Source: Aureococcus anophagefferens (Eukaryota > Sar > Pelagophyceae > Pelagomonadales > Pelagomonadaceae). Taken from it: a DNA stretch of 64,000 nucleotides. The stretch covers positions 1,857,097-1,921,096 of the forward strand of contig NW_008705567.1 of NCBI RefSeq assembly GCF_000186865.1, read 5' to 3'. Position 1 is the stretch's first letter; the number at the start of each line of letters is the position of its first letter. The translations under genes were made by a program, and so were the position numbers. Of the stretch, positions 34,727 through 44,527 are shown piece by piece. Below the pieces are notes generated by a model that saw nothing but the letters and a program-made list of their open reading frames with translations, had not been told where the DNA came from and made no database searches.

Positions 34727-35797
34727 ATGGATCACGCCGGCGGCGTCGCGCCGCCAGTGCTCGCGCGGCGGGCCAAAGAACTGCCCGAGGAAGTGCAGCG
34801 GTACGTCATGGCTTACTCGATTGCCGTCGACCTCGCACACATGGAACGCGTGGCCCACACGACCCGCCGCGCCGCCCAGAAGGCGGCGCACCAGCGCCTC
34901 ACCGCGGCGCCCTGGTTCCGGAACCAGCCGCCGACGGCCGCGTCGACGCGCGCGCTGCGGGCGCTGGAGCTGCTGGAGGCGCGCGTGGGCCCGGATCCGC
35001 GGCGCAGCTGGCGCGACGAGTGGGCCGGCCTGCAGTTCGCCGGTGTGCGGCGGAAGCTAGCGGACGAGCCTGACGGGCAGGAAATCATCGCGCGCATGGA
35101 CGAGATGCACGAGATGAACGATGCGCTGTCGGCGATCTTCCGCGACGGCGGCGCGCACGCGCCGGATCAGGTCTTACTCGAGGCTCCGAGGCGCGCGTCG
35201 GTCGGCTGGAAGCTCTCGCGGGGCTGGGACCGCGACGACGCCGAGGGCTACACCCTGCTGTTGTCGAGCTTCAAGACGATCCTCTGCGACGTGTACGGGA
35301 ACGCGAAATTCGCGGCGTCCGCGCGCACGCTCTACGGCGCTATCCAGGGCCGCGCGGCGTTGGAGGGCGTCGCGCCGCTATCCTTCGTCAACGTCGACGG
35401 CGAGTTTGGATTGAGTTCCTTCGACGCGGCGTGGGGCGCACTCGGGCCCGACGCGGTCGTGGGAACGACGTTCGTCACGAACGTGCCGCTGGAGGCGTCG
35501 GCCAGCGACCTCTGCCTCCACAACGCTGGCTTCTGCGCGCCCGTCATCGACTTCGACGGTGGCCATGTCACCTACGAGCTCCAGGACAGCGACATCATCT
35601 GCTTCGAAAGCAAGGTTCCCGACGGCGGCGGCTATCACAGCCTCGTGCGCACGGCGGAGACGGAGTTTGAGAGCCAGTACGACCTGCCTCCGCTCGCGAC
35701 GATCACGCTCGTCGGCATCGACGAGCCAGGCACCTGGACGGCCTTCGGCGCGACGCCGAACCGCCGCCTCTACCGCGTCACCGTAACGTTCCTTTAG
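34727..35797 (+). CDS. Hypothetical protein (356 aa)
   Basis: ATG at 34727. No family recognised. The N-terminal third is helical (EVQRYVMAYSIAVDLAHMER; RWDEW-like Trp residues), the middle has TLLLSSFKTILCDVYGNAKF, and the C-terminal third has regular beta-like strands (VIDFDGGHVTYELQDSDIIC; ATITLVGIDEPGTWT; RLYRVTVTFL). No signal peptide or membrane segment. Codon use is a little less GC-extreme than neighbouring genes (more third-position A/T), but the frame is clean over 1 kb. Confidence 0.6.
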   Translation: MDHAGGVAPPVLARRAKELPEEVQRYVMAYSIAVDLAHMERVAHTTRRAAQKAAHQRLTAAPWFRNQPPTAASTRALRALELLEARVGPDPRRSWRDEWAGLQFAGVRRKLADEPDGQEIIARMDEMHEMNDALSAIFRDGGAHAPDQVLLEAPRRASVGWKLSRGWDRDDAEGYTLLLSSFKTILCDVYGNAKFAASARTLYGAIQGRAALEGVAPLSFVNVDGEFGLSSFDAAWGALGPDAVVGTTFVTNVPLEASASDLCLHNAGFCAPVIDFDGGHVTYELQDSDIICFESKVPDGGGYHSLVRTAETEFESQYDLPPLATITLVGIDEPGTWTAFGATPNRRLYRVTVTFL

Positions 35798-35913
35798 GCG
35801 TCGAGGCGCGAGGCCTCAAGCGATTGCGGCGGCCGCGGCGTCGACGTCCGGCCGTCCGAAGCGCTCGTGCCCCGACTGACCAGCGCAGCAGCGGTGCCCG
35901 AAGCGCGGTGACG

Positions 35914-38267
35914 ATGCGCAGCCTCTTCGCAGCCTCGATGATCGCCCTCCTGAGCCTCCTCGGCACCGCCAGCGCCCTGCTCGCGGGCCCGCGCGCGCGC
36001 GTGCCCGGGGCCGCGCGCTCGCGCGCGCCGGCGCCGCTGCGCTCGAGCCCGGTGAGCGACATCTCCGCCACGATGGCCGACGTGCGGGCCCAGCTCGAGG
36101 AGGACGAGCGCGCGTCGCTGATGATGCAGGCCATGCGCGGGTCGAACATGAACGACGACGACCGCCAGCTCGACGGCGTGCGCATGCAGGTCGTCGAGAT
36201 GCGCGCGGGCGAGCGGGGCCTGCCGACGACGTACGAGCCCGAGACGCTCGCGGCGTACTTCGGCGAGCGGCCCGGCGCCGTCGCGAGGCGCCTCTTCCAG
36301 GTCTTCGGCACGTCCTTCGGGTACCTGAGCGCCGTGGCCTGGGACGCGGCGCGGGGGAAGCTCGAGGAGAGCGAGGTGAGGCGCGCGGCGGCGCTCCGGA
36401 ACACGATCGTGAGCCTCGGCCCCTTCTTCATCAAGCTGGGCCAGGCCCTCAGCATCCGGCCGGACATCCTGAGCCCGCGGGCCATGGTCGAGCTCCAGCA
36501 GCTCTGCGACAAGGTGCCGAGCTTCCCGAGCGACCTCGCGTTCGCGACGATCTGCGAGGAGCTCGGCGTCGACGAAGTCTCGGACGTCTTCAGCGAGATC
36601 ACGCCCGAGCCCGTCGCCGCGGCGTCCCTGGGCCAGGTCTACCGCGCCACGCTCAAGGACTCGGGCGATATCGTCGCCGTGAAGGTGCAGCGGCCCTTCG
36701 TTTTGGAGACGGTGAGCCTCGACCTGCACCTGGCGCGCGAGCTCGGGAAGCTCGTCCGGAAGTTGCCGGACTTCGTCACGGAGCGCATCGACGTCGTCGA
36801 CCTCATCGACGAGTTCGCCTGCCGCTTCTACGGGGAGTTGGACTACGTCGTGGAGTGCGAGAACGGCATCCGCGTCCGCGAGGAGATGAAGAACCTGCCG
36901 CGCGTGTTGATACCGAAAAACTACCCGCGGTGGACGACGCGCCGCGTGCACGTCGCCGAGTGGGTCGAGGGCGAGAAGCTGAGCCAGTCGACGGCCGACG
37001 ACGTCGCCGACCTCGTGAACCTGGGCGTCGTGACGTACCTGACGCAGCTATTGGACAGCGGCTTCTTCCACGCGGACCCGCACCCCGGCAACATGCTCCG
37101 CGCGCCCGACGGCCGCCTGGTGATCCTGGACTTTGGGCTCATGACGGAGATCACGGACGACCAGAAGTACGGCATGATCGAGGCCATCGCGCACCTGATC
37201 CACCGCGACTACGACCGCATCGGCGACGACTTCGTGCAGCTGGGCTTCATCCCGCCGGGCACGGACGTCAAGCCCATCGTCCCGGCGCTCGCGCGCGTCT
37301 TCGACGCGGCGCTCGCCGGCGGCGGCGCCAAGGGCATCAACTTCAACGACCTCTCCGCGGACCTCGCGGAGATCACGTTCTCGTTCCCGTTCCGCATCCC
37401 GCCCTACTTCGCTTTGGTGATCCGCGCGATCGGCGTGCTCGAGGGCATCGCCCTCGTGGGGAACCCGGGCTTCGCCATCGTCGACGAGGCCTACCCCTAC
37501 ATCTCGCGGCGCCTGCTGACGGACCAGAGCCCGCGGTGAAGGAGGCCTTGCGCTACATGGTCTACGGCAAGAACAAGCGCTTCGACGTCGACCGCATGAT
37601 CGACATGCTCCAGGCCCTGGAGAAGTTCGCGGCGGTCAAGGCCCTCGCCGCCGGCGAGGCGTCGGAGGACGTGAAGCGCGCCATGCAGCTCGCGGCGACG
37701 CCGGATTTGGTGGAAGGCGCGGAGCGGCCGACGGGGCTCGTGCGGCTCGACGGCGACGCGCCGCTGGCCAGGGTCGACGCGCCCGAGGACATCGAGGACG
37801 GCGCGCGCGCGGCCCTGGCCTTCTTCTTCGAGGAGGACGGCGCCGTCTTCCGCGAGTTCCTGCTCGAGGAGCTCGCGGCGTCCATCGACGCGGGCGCGCG
37901 GACCGTCGCGCCGCGGCTCCCGCGCGTGCCGCTCGCGTCGCCGCGCGTCAACGCGGCCCTCGCGAAGCTCAACCCGAAGCTCGACGCCGACGACGAGACG
38001 TCCCTCGAGAACGCGCGCAAGCTCCTCGACTTCCTGCTGCGGCGCGGCGAGACCACGGACCTCGCGGCGCTCGCGCCGCGGAGCGCGTCGGCGAACGTCG
38101 TCCGCCAGCTCGCGGCGCTGTCGCCCATCGTCGCGGAGCGGCGCGCGGACCTGGCGGACTTCGGCGCCAAGCTCGCGAGCAAGCTCGCGGAGAAGCAGGT
38201 CGCGCGGACCTTCGGCGCCATCGCGGACCTCACCGCGCCGCCGGCCGCGGTGCCCTCGTCGCGATAA
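35914..38267 (+). CDS. ABC1/UbiB (ADCK-like) plastid kinase with apparent 1-base frameshift
   Basis: Atypical kinase of the ABC1K family, linked in plants to plastid prenyl-lipid and quinone metabolism. ATG at 35914 with a signal/transit region (MIALLSLLGTASALLAGPRA). Motifs: FFIKLGQALSIRPDILSP (KxGQ), VAAASLGQVYRA (Ala-rich loop), VAVKVQRP (Lys), HADPHPGNML, and ILDFGLMTE. The first frame stops at TGA 37537-37539 straight after LLTDQSPR, but homologous sequence (VKEALRYMVYGKNKRFDVDR) continues at once in another frame to 38267. One missing base in CCGCGGTGAAG explains it. With it, the protein would be about 784 aa. Sequencing error or real disruption cannot be separated here. Confidence 0.85.
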
Positions 38268-38386
38268 ATAGCGGTGCGCCTCCGGCGGGGGTCGGGGCGT
38301 ATGAACATCGGTGCTCCTTAGGAGGAGGACGGACAGGGGGTCGGACGTCCGCGCGGCCGCGGAGGTCGGGGGCGCCGGGGGGGGCT

Positions 38387-39658
38387 CTAGCCGGACATGG
38401 CGAATTTCTTGAGGGACTCGACGTCGCGGGCCTCGGAGTCGTACTTCGTGGCGACGCCGTCCTTGACGAGGTTGATCGTCGGGAAGGACTCCGTGTTGAA
38501 GTTGGCCGTGACGAACTCGCGGTCCTCGTCGCCGCGGTACTTGGCGACGGTGATGCCCTCCTTGGCCATCTCGTCGGCGAATGTGGCGTAGTCGTCCTCC
38601 ATGGCCTGGCAGAACTGGCACCAGGGCGCGTAGACGACGACGACGCCGTCCTTGAGCGCGAGCGCCGACTCCTGCGTCTCCAAATTCGAGACGGCGCCGG
38701 ACTCCCAGAGGTCGCGGTCGAAGGTCTGCTCCGCGCCGGCGACGTGGATGCCGCACTCCGTCTTCGCGGAGCCGTCCTTGTTGACGAGGCCGACGAAGCG
38801 GCCCTTGCGCTCGTTGCCGTAGTCGAGCCAGATGGCCTTGTCGCCCGTCCAGACGCCGTCGACCCACTTCACGGAGCCCGCGTCGCCCTGGAAGCCCGAG
38901 AGCCCGTCGGGGTCCGGCACGGGCACCGTGTCCTTGTAGTCGCCCTGGCTCGGGTAGCCGAGGGCCACGGTGGGGTGGAGGGGCACGCCGTTGGCGGCCG
39001 CGTAGTCGAAGCAGTCCTCGAGCGTCCAGTACGCGAGCGGGTTGAGCTTCGCGAGGCCGCCGCCGATGGGCGCGACCTCGGCGATGTCGATGTAGGCGCG
39101 CTCGGCGCCGTGGTCGCGGCGGCGGCCGTTGATCATGACGTCCGTCTCGAGCGTCTTGAGGCCGCGCTGGAACGGCTCGACCTTGCAGACCTTGTCGTAC
39201 TGCTCGACGTCCGCGACCCAGAGCTTGTCGCCGAACTTCTTGAGGTAGACGTCCTTGTCCTCGCAGTCCGCGGGGCCGAAGATCTCGGCCTTGAACTTGT
39301 ACTTGGCCTCGAGGGACTCGAGGAAGGGCATCGTCGAGTCGAAGAGGTGGTACGTGTCGACGACCATGATCTTCACCTTGCCGCTCTCGAGGTAGCCGAG
39401 CTTGCCGAGGAGGTGCGTGATGACGCAGTCGCCGACGATCATCGCGTTCGGGAACACGGCCTTCTCGTAGTTCTCCGCCGCGAGCGTCAGGGCCTCGAGG
39501 GACTGGGCCTCGAGGTGGGCGAGGCGGTCGGCCTTGGCCTTCTCGATCATCGACTCCGTCGAGATGGCCGCGAGCTTCGTGGAAGCCGCGGGGGCGCGCG
39601 GCGCCATGAAGCCATCCACGGCGACGAAGAGCGCGAGGGCGGCGACGAGCTTGGCCAT
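38387..39658 (-). CDS. APR: Plastid APS/PAPS reductase-thioredoxin fusion (APR type) (423 aa)
   Basis: Reduces activated sulfate to sulfite in assimilation. ATG at 39658, with an N-terminal hydrophobic signal and GFMAPRAP transit site. Reductase domain: VVDTYHLFDST, INGRRRDHG, and the catalytic Cys in KTECGIH. The C-terminal domain is thioredoxin-like (VVVYAPWCQFCQAMEDDYA, FPTINLVKDG), supplying electrons as in plant APR. The cysteine pairs that bind 4Fe-4S in plant APR are absent: only KVCKVEP where CC is expected, and YPSQGD where C-x-x-C is expected. This resembles the cluster-free APR-B form. Two of its convergent neighbours lie within 120 bases. Confidence 0.9.
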   Translation of the reverse strand: MAKLVAALALFVAVDGFMAPRAPAASTKLAAISTESMIEKAKADRLAHLEAQSLEALTLAAENYEKAVFPNAMIVGDCVITHLLGKLGYLESGKVKIMVVDTYHLFDSTMPFLESLEAKYKFKAEIFGPADCEDKDVYLKKFGDKLWVADVEQYDKVCKVEPFQRGLKTLETDVMINGRRRDHGAERAYIDIAEVAPIGGGLAKLNPLAYWTLEDCFDYAAANGVPLHPTVALGYPSQGDYKDTVPVPDPDGLSGFQGDAGSVKWVDGVWTGDKAIWLDYGNERKGRFVGLVNKDGSAKTECGIHVAGAEQTFDRDLWESGAVSNLETQESALALKDGVVVVYAPWCQFCQAMEDDYATFADEMAKEGITVAKYRGDEDREFVTANFNTESFPTINLVKDGVATKYDSEARDVESLKKFAMSG

Positions 39659-39860
39659 GGTGTGCGAGCACGCGAGCTTCGTCGGCGTCAGCGAGCTGGG
39701 GATCTGGCTCGCCAACACCGGCTTGTGGCAGAGACCTTGAGGCCGCCGCTCGCTCGAGCTCTCCCGCCCTCGCGCGCGAGTGCTAGTGGGCGCCGTGAGC
39801 TCACGACGAGCGCAGCACAGCGCAGCTCCAACACACACACATCCCTGTAAAAAAAAACAC

Positions 39861-41186
39861 ATGACCGCGCCGTCGGAGACGCCGCCGCCGGCCGAGGCCG
39901 CCGCCGCGCCGCAAAAGAAGGAGAAGAAGGAGCGCAAGCCGCAGACGGGCCCGCCCGAGGGCTACGAGAAGAAGAAGCAGCTCACGAAGGCCGAGCGGCG
40001 CGAGCTGCAGGAGAAGCAGCGCGCGGCCAAGGCCGCGGCCAAGGGCGACGCGCCCGAGGCGAAGAAGGGCGGCGACGCGAAGAAGGCCCCGGGGGCCGCG
40101 GCGCCCAAGGGCGGCGGCGGCAAGGAGCCCCCCGCGAAGGACACCCCGAAACCCGCCGCGCCGAAGCACACGGGCGTGCTCGCGCACCTCGAGGCGACGT
40201 CGAAGAAGAAGCCGCCGTCGAACGCGCACGCCGCCGTCGAGGCGCTCGGGCTCCGCTACGCGGCCGGGCTCCACGACGGCGCCAACGAGCGCTGCGTCGC
40301 CATGCTCGCGGCCTTCAAGGAGTTCGTCGGCGACTACCAGCTGGCGCCCAACACGACGGTGAACCGCGACCTCGACAAGAAATTGAAGCCGCAGATCCAA
40401 CATTTGATCGACCGCCGGCCTCTGAGCGCGTCCATGGGCGCGGCGGTGCGGAAGCTGCGGCGCTGCATCGCCACCCTGGACCCGGAGATGTCCGCGGAGG
40501 ACGCCAAGGCGGCGCTCCGGGACGAGATCGACGCGTACGCGCGGGAGCGCATCGTGCTCGCGAACGAGGTCATCGCGAAATTGGCGAGCGAGAAGCTCCG
40601 CGACGGCGACGTCGTCGTGACCTTCGGCCGCGCCGACGCCGTCGAGTCGGCGCTCTACGCGGCCAAGGCCGCGGGCACGACGCTGCGCGTCGTCGTCGTC
40701 GACGCGGCGCCGGCGCTCGAGGGGCGCGTCTTGCTGCGGCGGCTCAACGCCGCGGGTTTGGACTGCGCGTACTGCCTGCTCCACGCGGCGCCGCTCCACC
40801 TCAAGCACGCGACCAAGGTCGTGCTCGGCGCCGACGCGCTCTTCAGCAACGGCGCGGTGCTCGCGGCCGCGGGCACCGCGGGCGTCGCGATGCTCGCGTC
40901 CGCGCAGAACGTGCCCGTGCTCGTGTGCTGCGAGGCCTACAAGTTCCACGACCGCGTCCAGCTCGACTCCGTCGCGTCCAACGAGCTCGTGGACCTCGAC
41001 CCGAAAGGCAAGGCGCCCGCGGACGGCGACAAGCCCCGGGCGAGGGCGCGCCACCTCAAGTACGACGTCACGCCCGCGACCTTCGTCTCCGCGATCGTCT
41101 CCGAGCACGGCCTCCTGCCGCCGTCGGCCTGCGCGGTGTTGATTCGCGAGATGGGCGAGTCCGAGGGCAAGGAGAACCCGGTGTAA
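39861..41186 (+). CDS. EIF2B4: Translation initiation factor eIF2B subunit delta (441 aa)
   Basis: Regulatory subunit of the eIF2 guanine-nucleotide exchange factor. ATG at 39861, preceded by a run of A. The Lys/Ala/Pro-rich N-terminal 100 residues (KKQLTKAERRELQEKQR) are typical of the delta subunit. The conserved Rossmann-like half shows RPLSASMGAAVRKLRRC, DVVVTFGRADAVESAL, LRVVVVDAAPALEGR, KHATKVVLGADALFSNGAV, VPVLVCCEAYKF and YDVTPATFVSAIVSEHG. Order and spacing agree with the alpha/beta/delta family; NGAV and EAYKF favour delta. No targeting signal. Confidence 0.9.
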   Translation: MTAPSETPPPAEAAAAPQKKEKKERKPQTGPPEGYEKKKQLTKAERRELQEKQRAAKAAAKGDAPEAKKGGDAKKAPGAAAPKGGGGKEPPAKDTPKPAAPKHTGVLAHLEATSKKKPPSNAHAAVEALGLRYAAGLHDGANERCVAMLAAFKEFVGDYQLAPNTTVNRDLDKKLKPQIQHLIDRRPLSASMGAAVRKLRRCIATLDPEMSAEDAKAALRDEIDAYARERIVLANEVIAKLASEKLRDGDVVVTFGRADAVESALYAAKAAGTTLRVVVVDAAPALEGRVLLRRLNAAGLDCAYCLLHAAPLHLKHATKVVLGADALFSNGAVLAAAGTAGVAMLASAQNVPVLVCCEAYKFHDRVQLDSVASNELVDLDPKGKAPADGDKPRARARHLKYDVTPATFVSAIVSEHGLLPPSACAVLIREMGESEGKENPV

Positions 41187-41195
41187 TATGGGCGG

Positions 41196-41852
41196 TTAGA
41201 AGAGGTCCGCGTCGTCGTCGTCGCGCCACCTCTGCGACACCGCGGGCGGTTGGCTCGCGCGGCGCCGCGCGGCGACGCCCTTGGACTTGTCCGCGAGGAG
41301 GGGCGACTTGGCGCCGGCGGCGCCCCAGGGCCGGCGCCGCGGCGCCGCGCGCCGCGCGTCCGGGTACCGCGCGGGCGTCCGCCGCGGGCTCGACCGCCGC
41401 GGGCTCGGCCGCCGCGGCGTCTCGTCGTCGCGGCGCGGCGGCGGCGGCGGCGGCCGCGCGCGCGTAGGGCTCTCGCGGCGCGGCGGGCTCTCGCGGCGCG
41501 GCGGGCTCTCGCGGCGCGGCGGCGGCGGCGGCGGCCGCGCGCGCGGCGGGCTCTCGGCCTCGGCGTCGAGCGCGGCCAGCGTCGCGCGGAGGTCCGCGAC
41601 GTCGCGCCGCAGGCAGTCCGCGGCCGCGCGCCGCGTCAGGAGCTCGGCCTCCCGCGGCGCCAGCCGCTCCGCGGCCGACGCCTCGCGCTCCTCGAGCGTC
41701 GCGCGCAGCGTCGCGCACTGGCTCGACAGGCTGGCGACCTTCTCCCGGAGGCGCGTCGACGGCATGCTCGACGGGTCGCCCTCGGAGTGCGTCGGCGACG
41801 GGATCTCCATCGCGGCGGCGACGACGGAGTGCGTCGGCGACGGGATCTCCAT
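41196..41852 (-). CDS. Hypothetical coiled-coil, Arg/Pro-rich protein (218 aa)
   Basis: ATG at 41852. Opens with two copies of MEIPSPTHS at a 14-residue period, encoded by an exact DNA duplication. Then a coiled coil (TRLREKVASLSSQCATLRAT; LRRDVADLRATLAALDAEAE) and a long Arg/Pro/Ser region with repeats of RRESP. Ends RWRDDDDADLF. No domain recognised; the RS/PP-rich tail is compatible with phosphorylation or RNA binding but proves nothing. Nine bases separate its stop from that of eIF2B-delta. Confidence 0.55.
   Translation of the reverse strand: MEIPSPTHSVVAAAMEIPSPTHSEGDPSSMPSTRLREKVASLSSQCATLRATLEEREASAAERLAPREAELLTRRAAADCLRRDVADLRATLAALDAEAESPPRARPPPPPPRRESPPRRESPPRRESPTRARPPPPPPRRDDETPRRPSPRRSSPRRTPARYPDARRAAPRRRPWGAAGAKSPLLADKSKGVAARRRASQPPAVSQRWRDDDDADLF
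41784..41852. repeat. Exact 27-bp direct repeat at 42-bp period
   Basis: GGAGTGCGTCGGCGACGGGA and the seven bases that follow occur identically at 41784-41810 and 41826-41852, creating the doubled N-terminus of the minus-strand gene. Each copy contains an ATG, so either could serve as the start. Confidence 0.9.
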
Positions 41853-42181
41853 CTCCTAAACGGCGTCCACGACCACCATCGATGGCTGCCCCAAGGCTCA
41901 AGGTGCCCTGCAACGCGCGGACATTGGACTCGATCGGTACGTCACGCATAAGCAAAACTAACCCTTGACGGAATAAACTTCACTGAGCTCGATGAACTTT
42001 GGGATATGATTGGCTGTGAGCGCACAGTTAATATTGAAGAAGATGCAAACTTTAAAACGAATGGCTCGCATCGTTTATGATATATGCGTTGGGCAATTAT
42101 AATCCACTACGGCTCATTTCCTATATGTTGTTAAACCACGCGCGGGGCGCCGCCGCCGCGCCCCGGGCGCCGGCGGGCGCC
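41853..42181. other. Divergent-side gap with an AT-rich island
   Basis: No gene seen. Bases about 41945-42130 are markedly AT-rich (for example GTTTATGATATATGCG and CAATTATAATCC) against the GC-rich surroundings. No TIR, coding frame or tRNA-like fold was found by eye. Could be a decayed mobile element, a promoter or a matrix-type spacer. Confidence 0.5.
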
Positions 42182-43528
42182 TCACCGCCGAATCTCGCGG
42201 CCCTGGAGCCCCTTCTTCTTGCCCGTGTCGATGGCCTTGCCGAAGAGGTTCTTCTTCACGGGCGCGTCCTCGTCGTCCTGCTGGACGTTGTCGTAGATTT
42301 TGGCCGTGACGTCGTCCTTGGAGTTGATGAGGCCCGCGAAGGAGTTGCCGAGGCGGATGGACTGGGACGCCGCGTAGCGGCCGTCGTTCGCGACGCCGCC
42401 GATGCGCTTGTTGACGCCCTCGTCGTACTCGGCGCGCGCCGTCGCGGACCGCGACCGCAGGTCGCGGTACTCCTGGGCGCGCGCGTCCTCCTGGCGGCTC
42501 AGCTCGTCGAGGAGCTTCTCGACCTCCTTCTTCAGCGACTCGATGCGCTTCCGCTCCTTCTCCATCTGGACCCCGAGCTCCGCGTCGGCCTTCTCCATCT
42601 CGGCCTCGAACTGCTCGCGGTACTTGATCTCGAGGGCCGACGTGGCGATGATGCCCTTCTCCTCGTCGCTGAAGACGTTCATGTTCAGGTTCCCCTTGTC
42701 GAGCGGCACCCAGCCGACGCCGCGCGCGACCGCGTTGAGCAGCTCCTTCTGGCGCTGGGGCGTCGTGAACTGCTTGCCCTCGCGGGCGACGATGCGCACG
42801 TCGACGACGTTCTCGAGGACGCCGGGCAGGAACTGGAACTCGACGTCGTGGACCGTCGACCCCCGATCGTTCGCGTCGTTGAGCTCGACGAGCACGTAGA
42901 CGCCCGCGCCGTTGAAGAAGTTGCCCTTGGCGACGAGCACGTCGGCGTCGGCGGCGGAGTAGATGAGTTCCAGGAGGTTGCCCACGGCGTCGCCCTTCTG
43001 GTCGAAGAAGACGAAGTGGGGCACCGCGGACGACGCGGACTCGACGCGCGTGCTGCTCAGGCACGTCGCGCCGTCGGGGCACCGGCGCAGGCGGTCCGTG
43101 CCCGGGGCGAGGCCCACCTCGTAGGGCCGCGCGATGACGGGGCCGTCGGGGATCGTCGCGCGCTGGGGCGTGACCGCGCCCTCGACGCCGAGGTCGTCGA
43201 GGAGGCCGCGGATCTGCCCCAGGGCCTTGCGGAAGGGCGCGTCCTCCTCGATGCCGTAGACGCGGCCGTTGACGGCGTAGTCGAACTCGCTCACCTTGGC
43301 GGCGTTGGCGACGGGCGCGGCGACGTTCGCGCAGATGGCGAGGCCGCCCAAAACGTTCGCGCCGAGGCGCCGCGCGGCGGCGGCGGACAGCGGCCGCCGC
43401 GGTCGCGCGCGCGCGTCGTCTGTCTGTGCGCGCGCCGGCGGCGTGGGTTGCGCGTGCGTCGGCGGCTGCACGAGCCCGACGCAGGCGGGCACCGCGAGGC
43501 AGGCGATCATGGCGCAGAGGCGGGCCAT
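42182..43528 (-). CDS. Plastid-targeted coiled-coil protein of unknown function (448 aa)
   Basis: ATG at 43528 (MARLCAMIACLAVPACVGLV), a signal-like start; a second hydrophobic segment (LGANVLGGLAICANVAAPVANAA) ends in an Ala-x-Ala site, suiting plastid then lumen targeting. The mature part has a beta-rich half (VIARPYEVGLAPGTD; VPHFVFFDQKGDAVGNLLEL; GVYVLVELNDAND) and a long coiled coil (MEKERKRIESLKKEVEKLLD). The end is basic. I do not recognise the family; it may be a photosystem assembly or thylakoid factor. Confidence 0.65.
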   Translation of the reverse strand: MARLCAMIACLAVPACVGLVQPPTHAQPTPPARAQTDDARARPRRPLSAAAARRLGANVLGGLAICANVAAPVANAAKVSEFDYAVNGRVYGIEEDAPFRKALGQIRGLLDDLGVEGAVTPQRATIPDGPVIARPYEVGLAPGTDRLRRCPDGATCLSSTRVESASSAVPHFVFFDQKGDAVGNLLELIYSAADADVLVAKGNFFNGAGVYVLVELNDANDRGSTVHDVEFQFLPGVLENVVDVRIVAREGKQFTTPQRQKELLNAVARGVGWVPLDKGNLNMNVFSDEEKGIIATSALEIKYREQFEAEMEKADAELGVQMEKERKRIESLKKEVEKLLDELSRQEDARAQEYRDLRSRSATARAEYDEGVNKRIGGVANDGRYAASQSIRLGNSFAGLINSKDDVTAKIYDNVQQDDEDAPVKKNLFGKAIDTGKKKGLQGREIRR

Positions 43529-44098
43529 GGCCGACCGCGCGCGCGTTCTGTTTCGCCTTCCGGGGTGGTGCGCAGCGACGGCGTCGCGAGGGGACCCCGC
43601 GACGCCGCGCTGGGAGCTGAAGGACTCCTGCGCGTCGCAAGGCGTGAGCGTCGAGTGCGGCTCTCCACTGCGCTGGCAGGGTGTCGTGCCGCGGCGTCGC
43701 GTGCCAAACATTGAGAGGAGGCCCTGCCCAAGGCGTTGCCCACCCAGGCTCCACCCGCCGCCCGCGCCGGCGAGACGTTTCCTTATCGTATTCTCCGCAG
43801 CCGGATGTTGAGCATGCCATACGGCTCGTGGGATAGGAGTGTCGTCGTGTGATTTAGCGCGGCGCGACCACTTCGCGGCAGCTCCGCGGCGCGGCGCGAA
43901 CCGCGAGCCGCGGCGCGAGGCGCGCGGTGTCGGACCGGAGTCCCGCGAGGCAGCGAGCCGGCGAGCGCTTGTTAAGACGTCGGAAAGCCGAGCGCACAGG
44001 TCTCTGGATTTAGGCTGTAGCCCGGTAAGTAGCTGCACTTTCGACGTCAACTATCTCGCGATCCCATAACTTGAAGCGCGTCACAGCAAATCGACACG
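43529..44098. other. Divergent promoter region, no gene seen
   Basis: Lies between the starts of two plastid-protein genes reading outward. The short frames here are not coherent as proteins. CATAACTTGAAGCGCG at about 44065-44080 resembles the TTGAA-type motif found upstream of other genes. No tRNA fold could be recognised by eye. Confidence 0.5.
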
Positions 44099-44527
44099 AT
44101 GATCAAGGCCATTCTTGCCTGCATGCTGGCCAGCGCCACGGCCTTCGTCGCGCCGGTGTCGAAGGTGGCGAGCTCCGTGAGCATGCGCGCCGTCCCCGAG
44201 GTCGCCTCGGCCATCTCCACGCTGCGCGTTGTCCGTGTCCCGGCTCGAAAAACGCCGCGGCCTAAAAGAGTCCACGCGTTGTTCCGACCCCGCCGCGCCG
44301 CGCGTGCCGTCGCCCGACCCCGTCGCGCCGCGCGTGCCGTCGCCCCGCGCGCTCACCGCGCCGCGCCGCGCAGGTCCGTCGCGGACCTCCCGACGCTCGT
44401 CGCTCCCACGGAGGGCGAGATCGGCGGTTTCATCGACTCCGGCCTTTTCGCCCTCTTCTTCGCCGTGTCCATCATCGGCGGCCTGCCGCTGCTGGTGTAC
44501 CTGCGCCTCGCGTCGCTCGAGGAGTGA
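44099..44527 (+). CDS. Small plastid single-helix protein, two exons (92 aa)
   Basis: Exon 1 is 44099-44223 and exon 2 is 44374-44527. ATG at 44099 begins MIKAILACMLASATAFVAPVSK, a classical Ala-Phe-Val-Ala-Pro site for secondary plastids. The mature protein ends with one helix (LFALFFAVSIIGGLPLLVYL) and a short SLEE tail, the size of a photosystem low-molecular-mass subunit; which one is not clear. The intron (150 bp) fits a GCGCG donor and a CGCGCAG acceptor. It also reads through without stops, so an unspliced 142-residue form rich in Arg is conceivable but implausible. The intron contains two 30-bp tandem copies (44286-44345). Confidence 0.6.
   Translation: MIKAILACMLASATAFVAPVSKVASSVSMRAVPEVASAISTLRVVRVPARKTPRPKRVHALFRPRRAARAVARPRRAARAVAPRAHRAAPRRSVADLPTLVAPTEGEIGGFIDSGLFALFFAVSIIGGLPLLVYLRLASLEE

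Noticed and set aside
43839..44069. 76-aa frame between divergent genes
   Set aside because: No start context, no homology, Arg-rich composition typical of random GC-rich frames.
44286..44345. 30-bp tandem repeat as coding repeat of the small plastid protein
   Set aside because: It lies within the inferred GC-AG intron and would add an Arg-rich insert to a small thylakoid-type protein.
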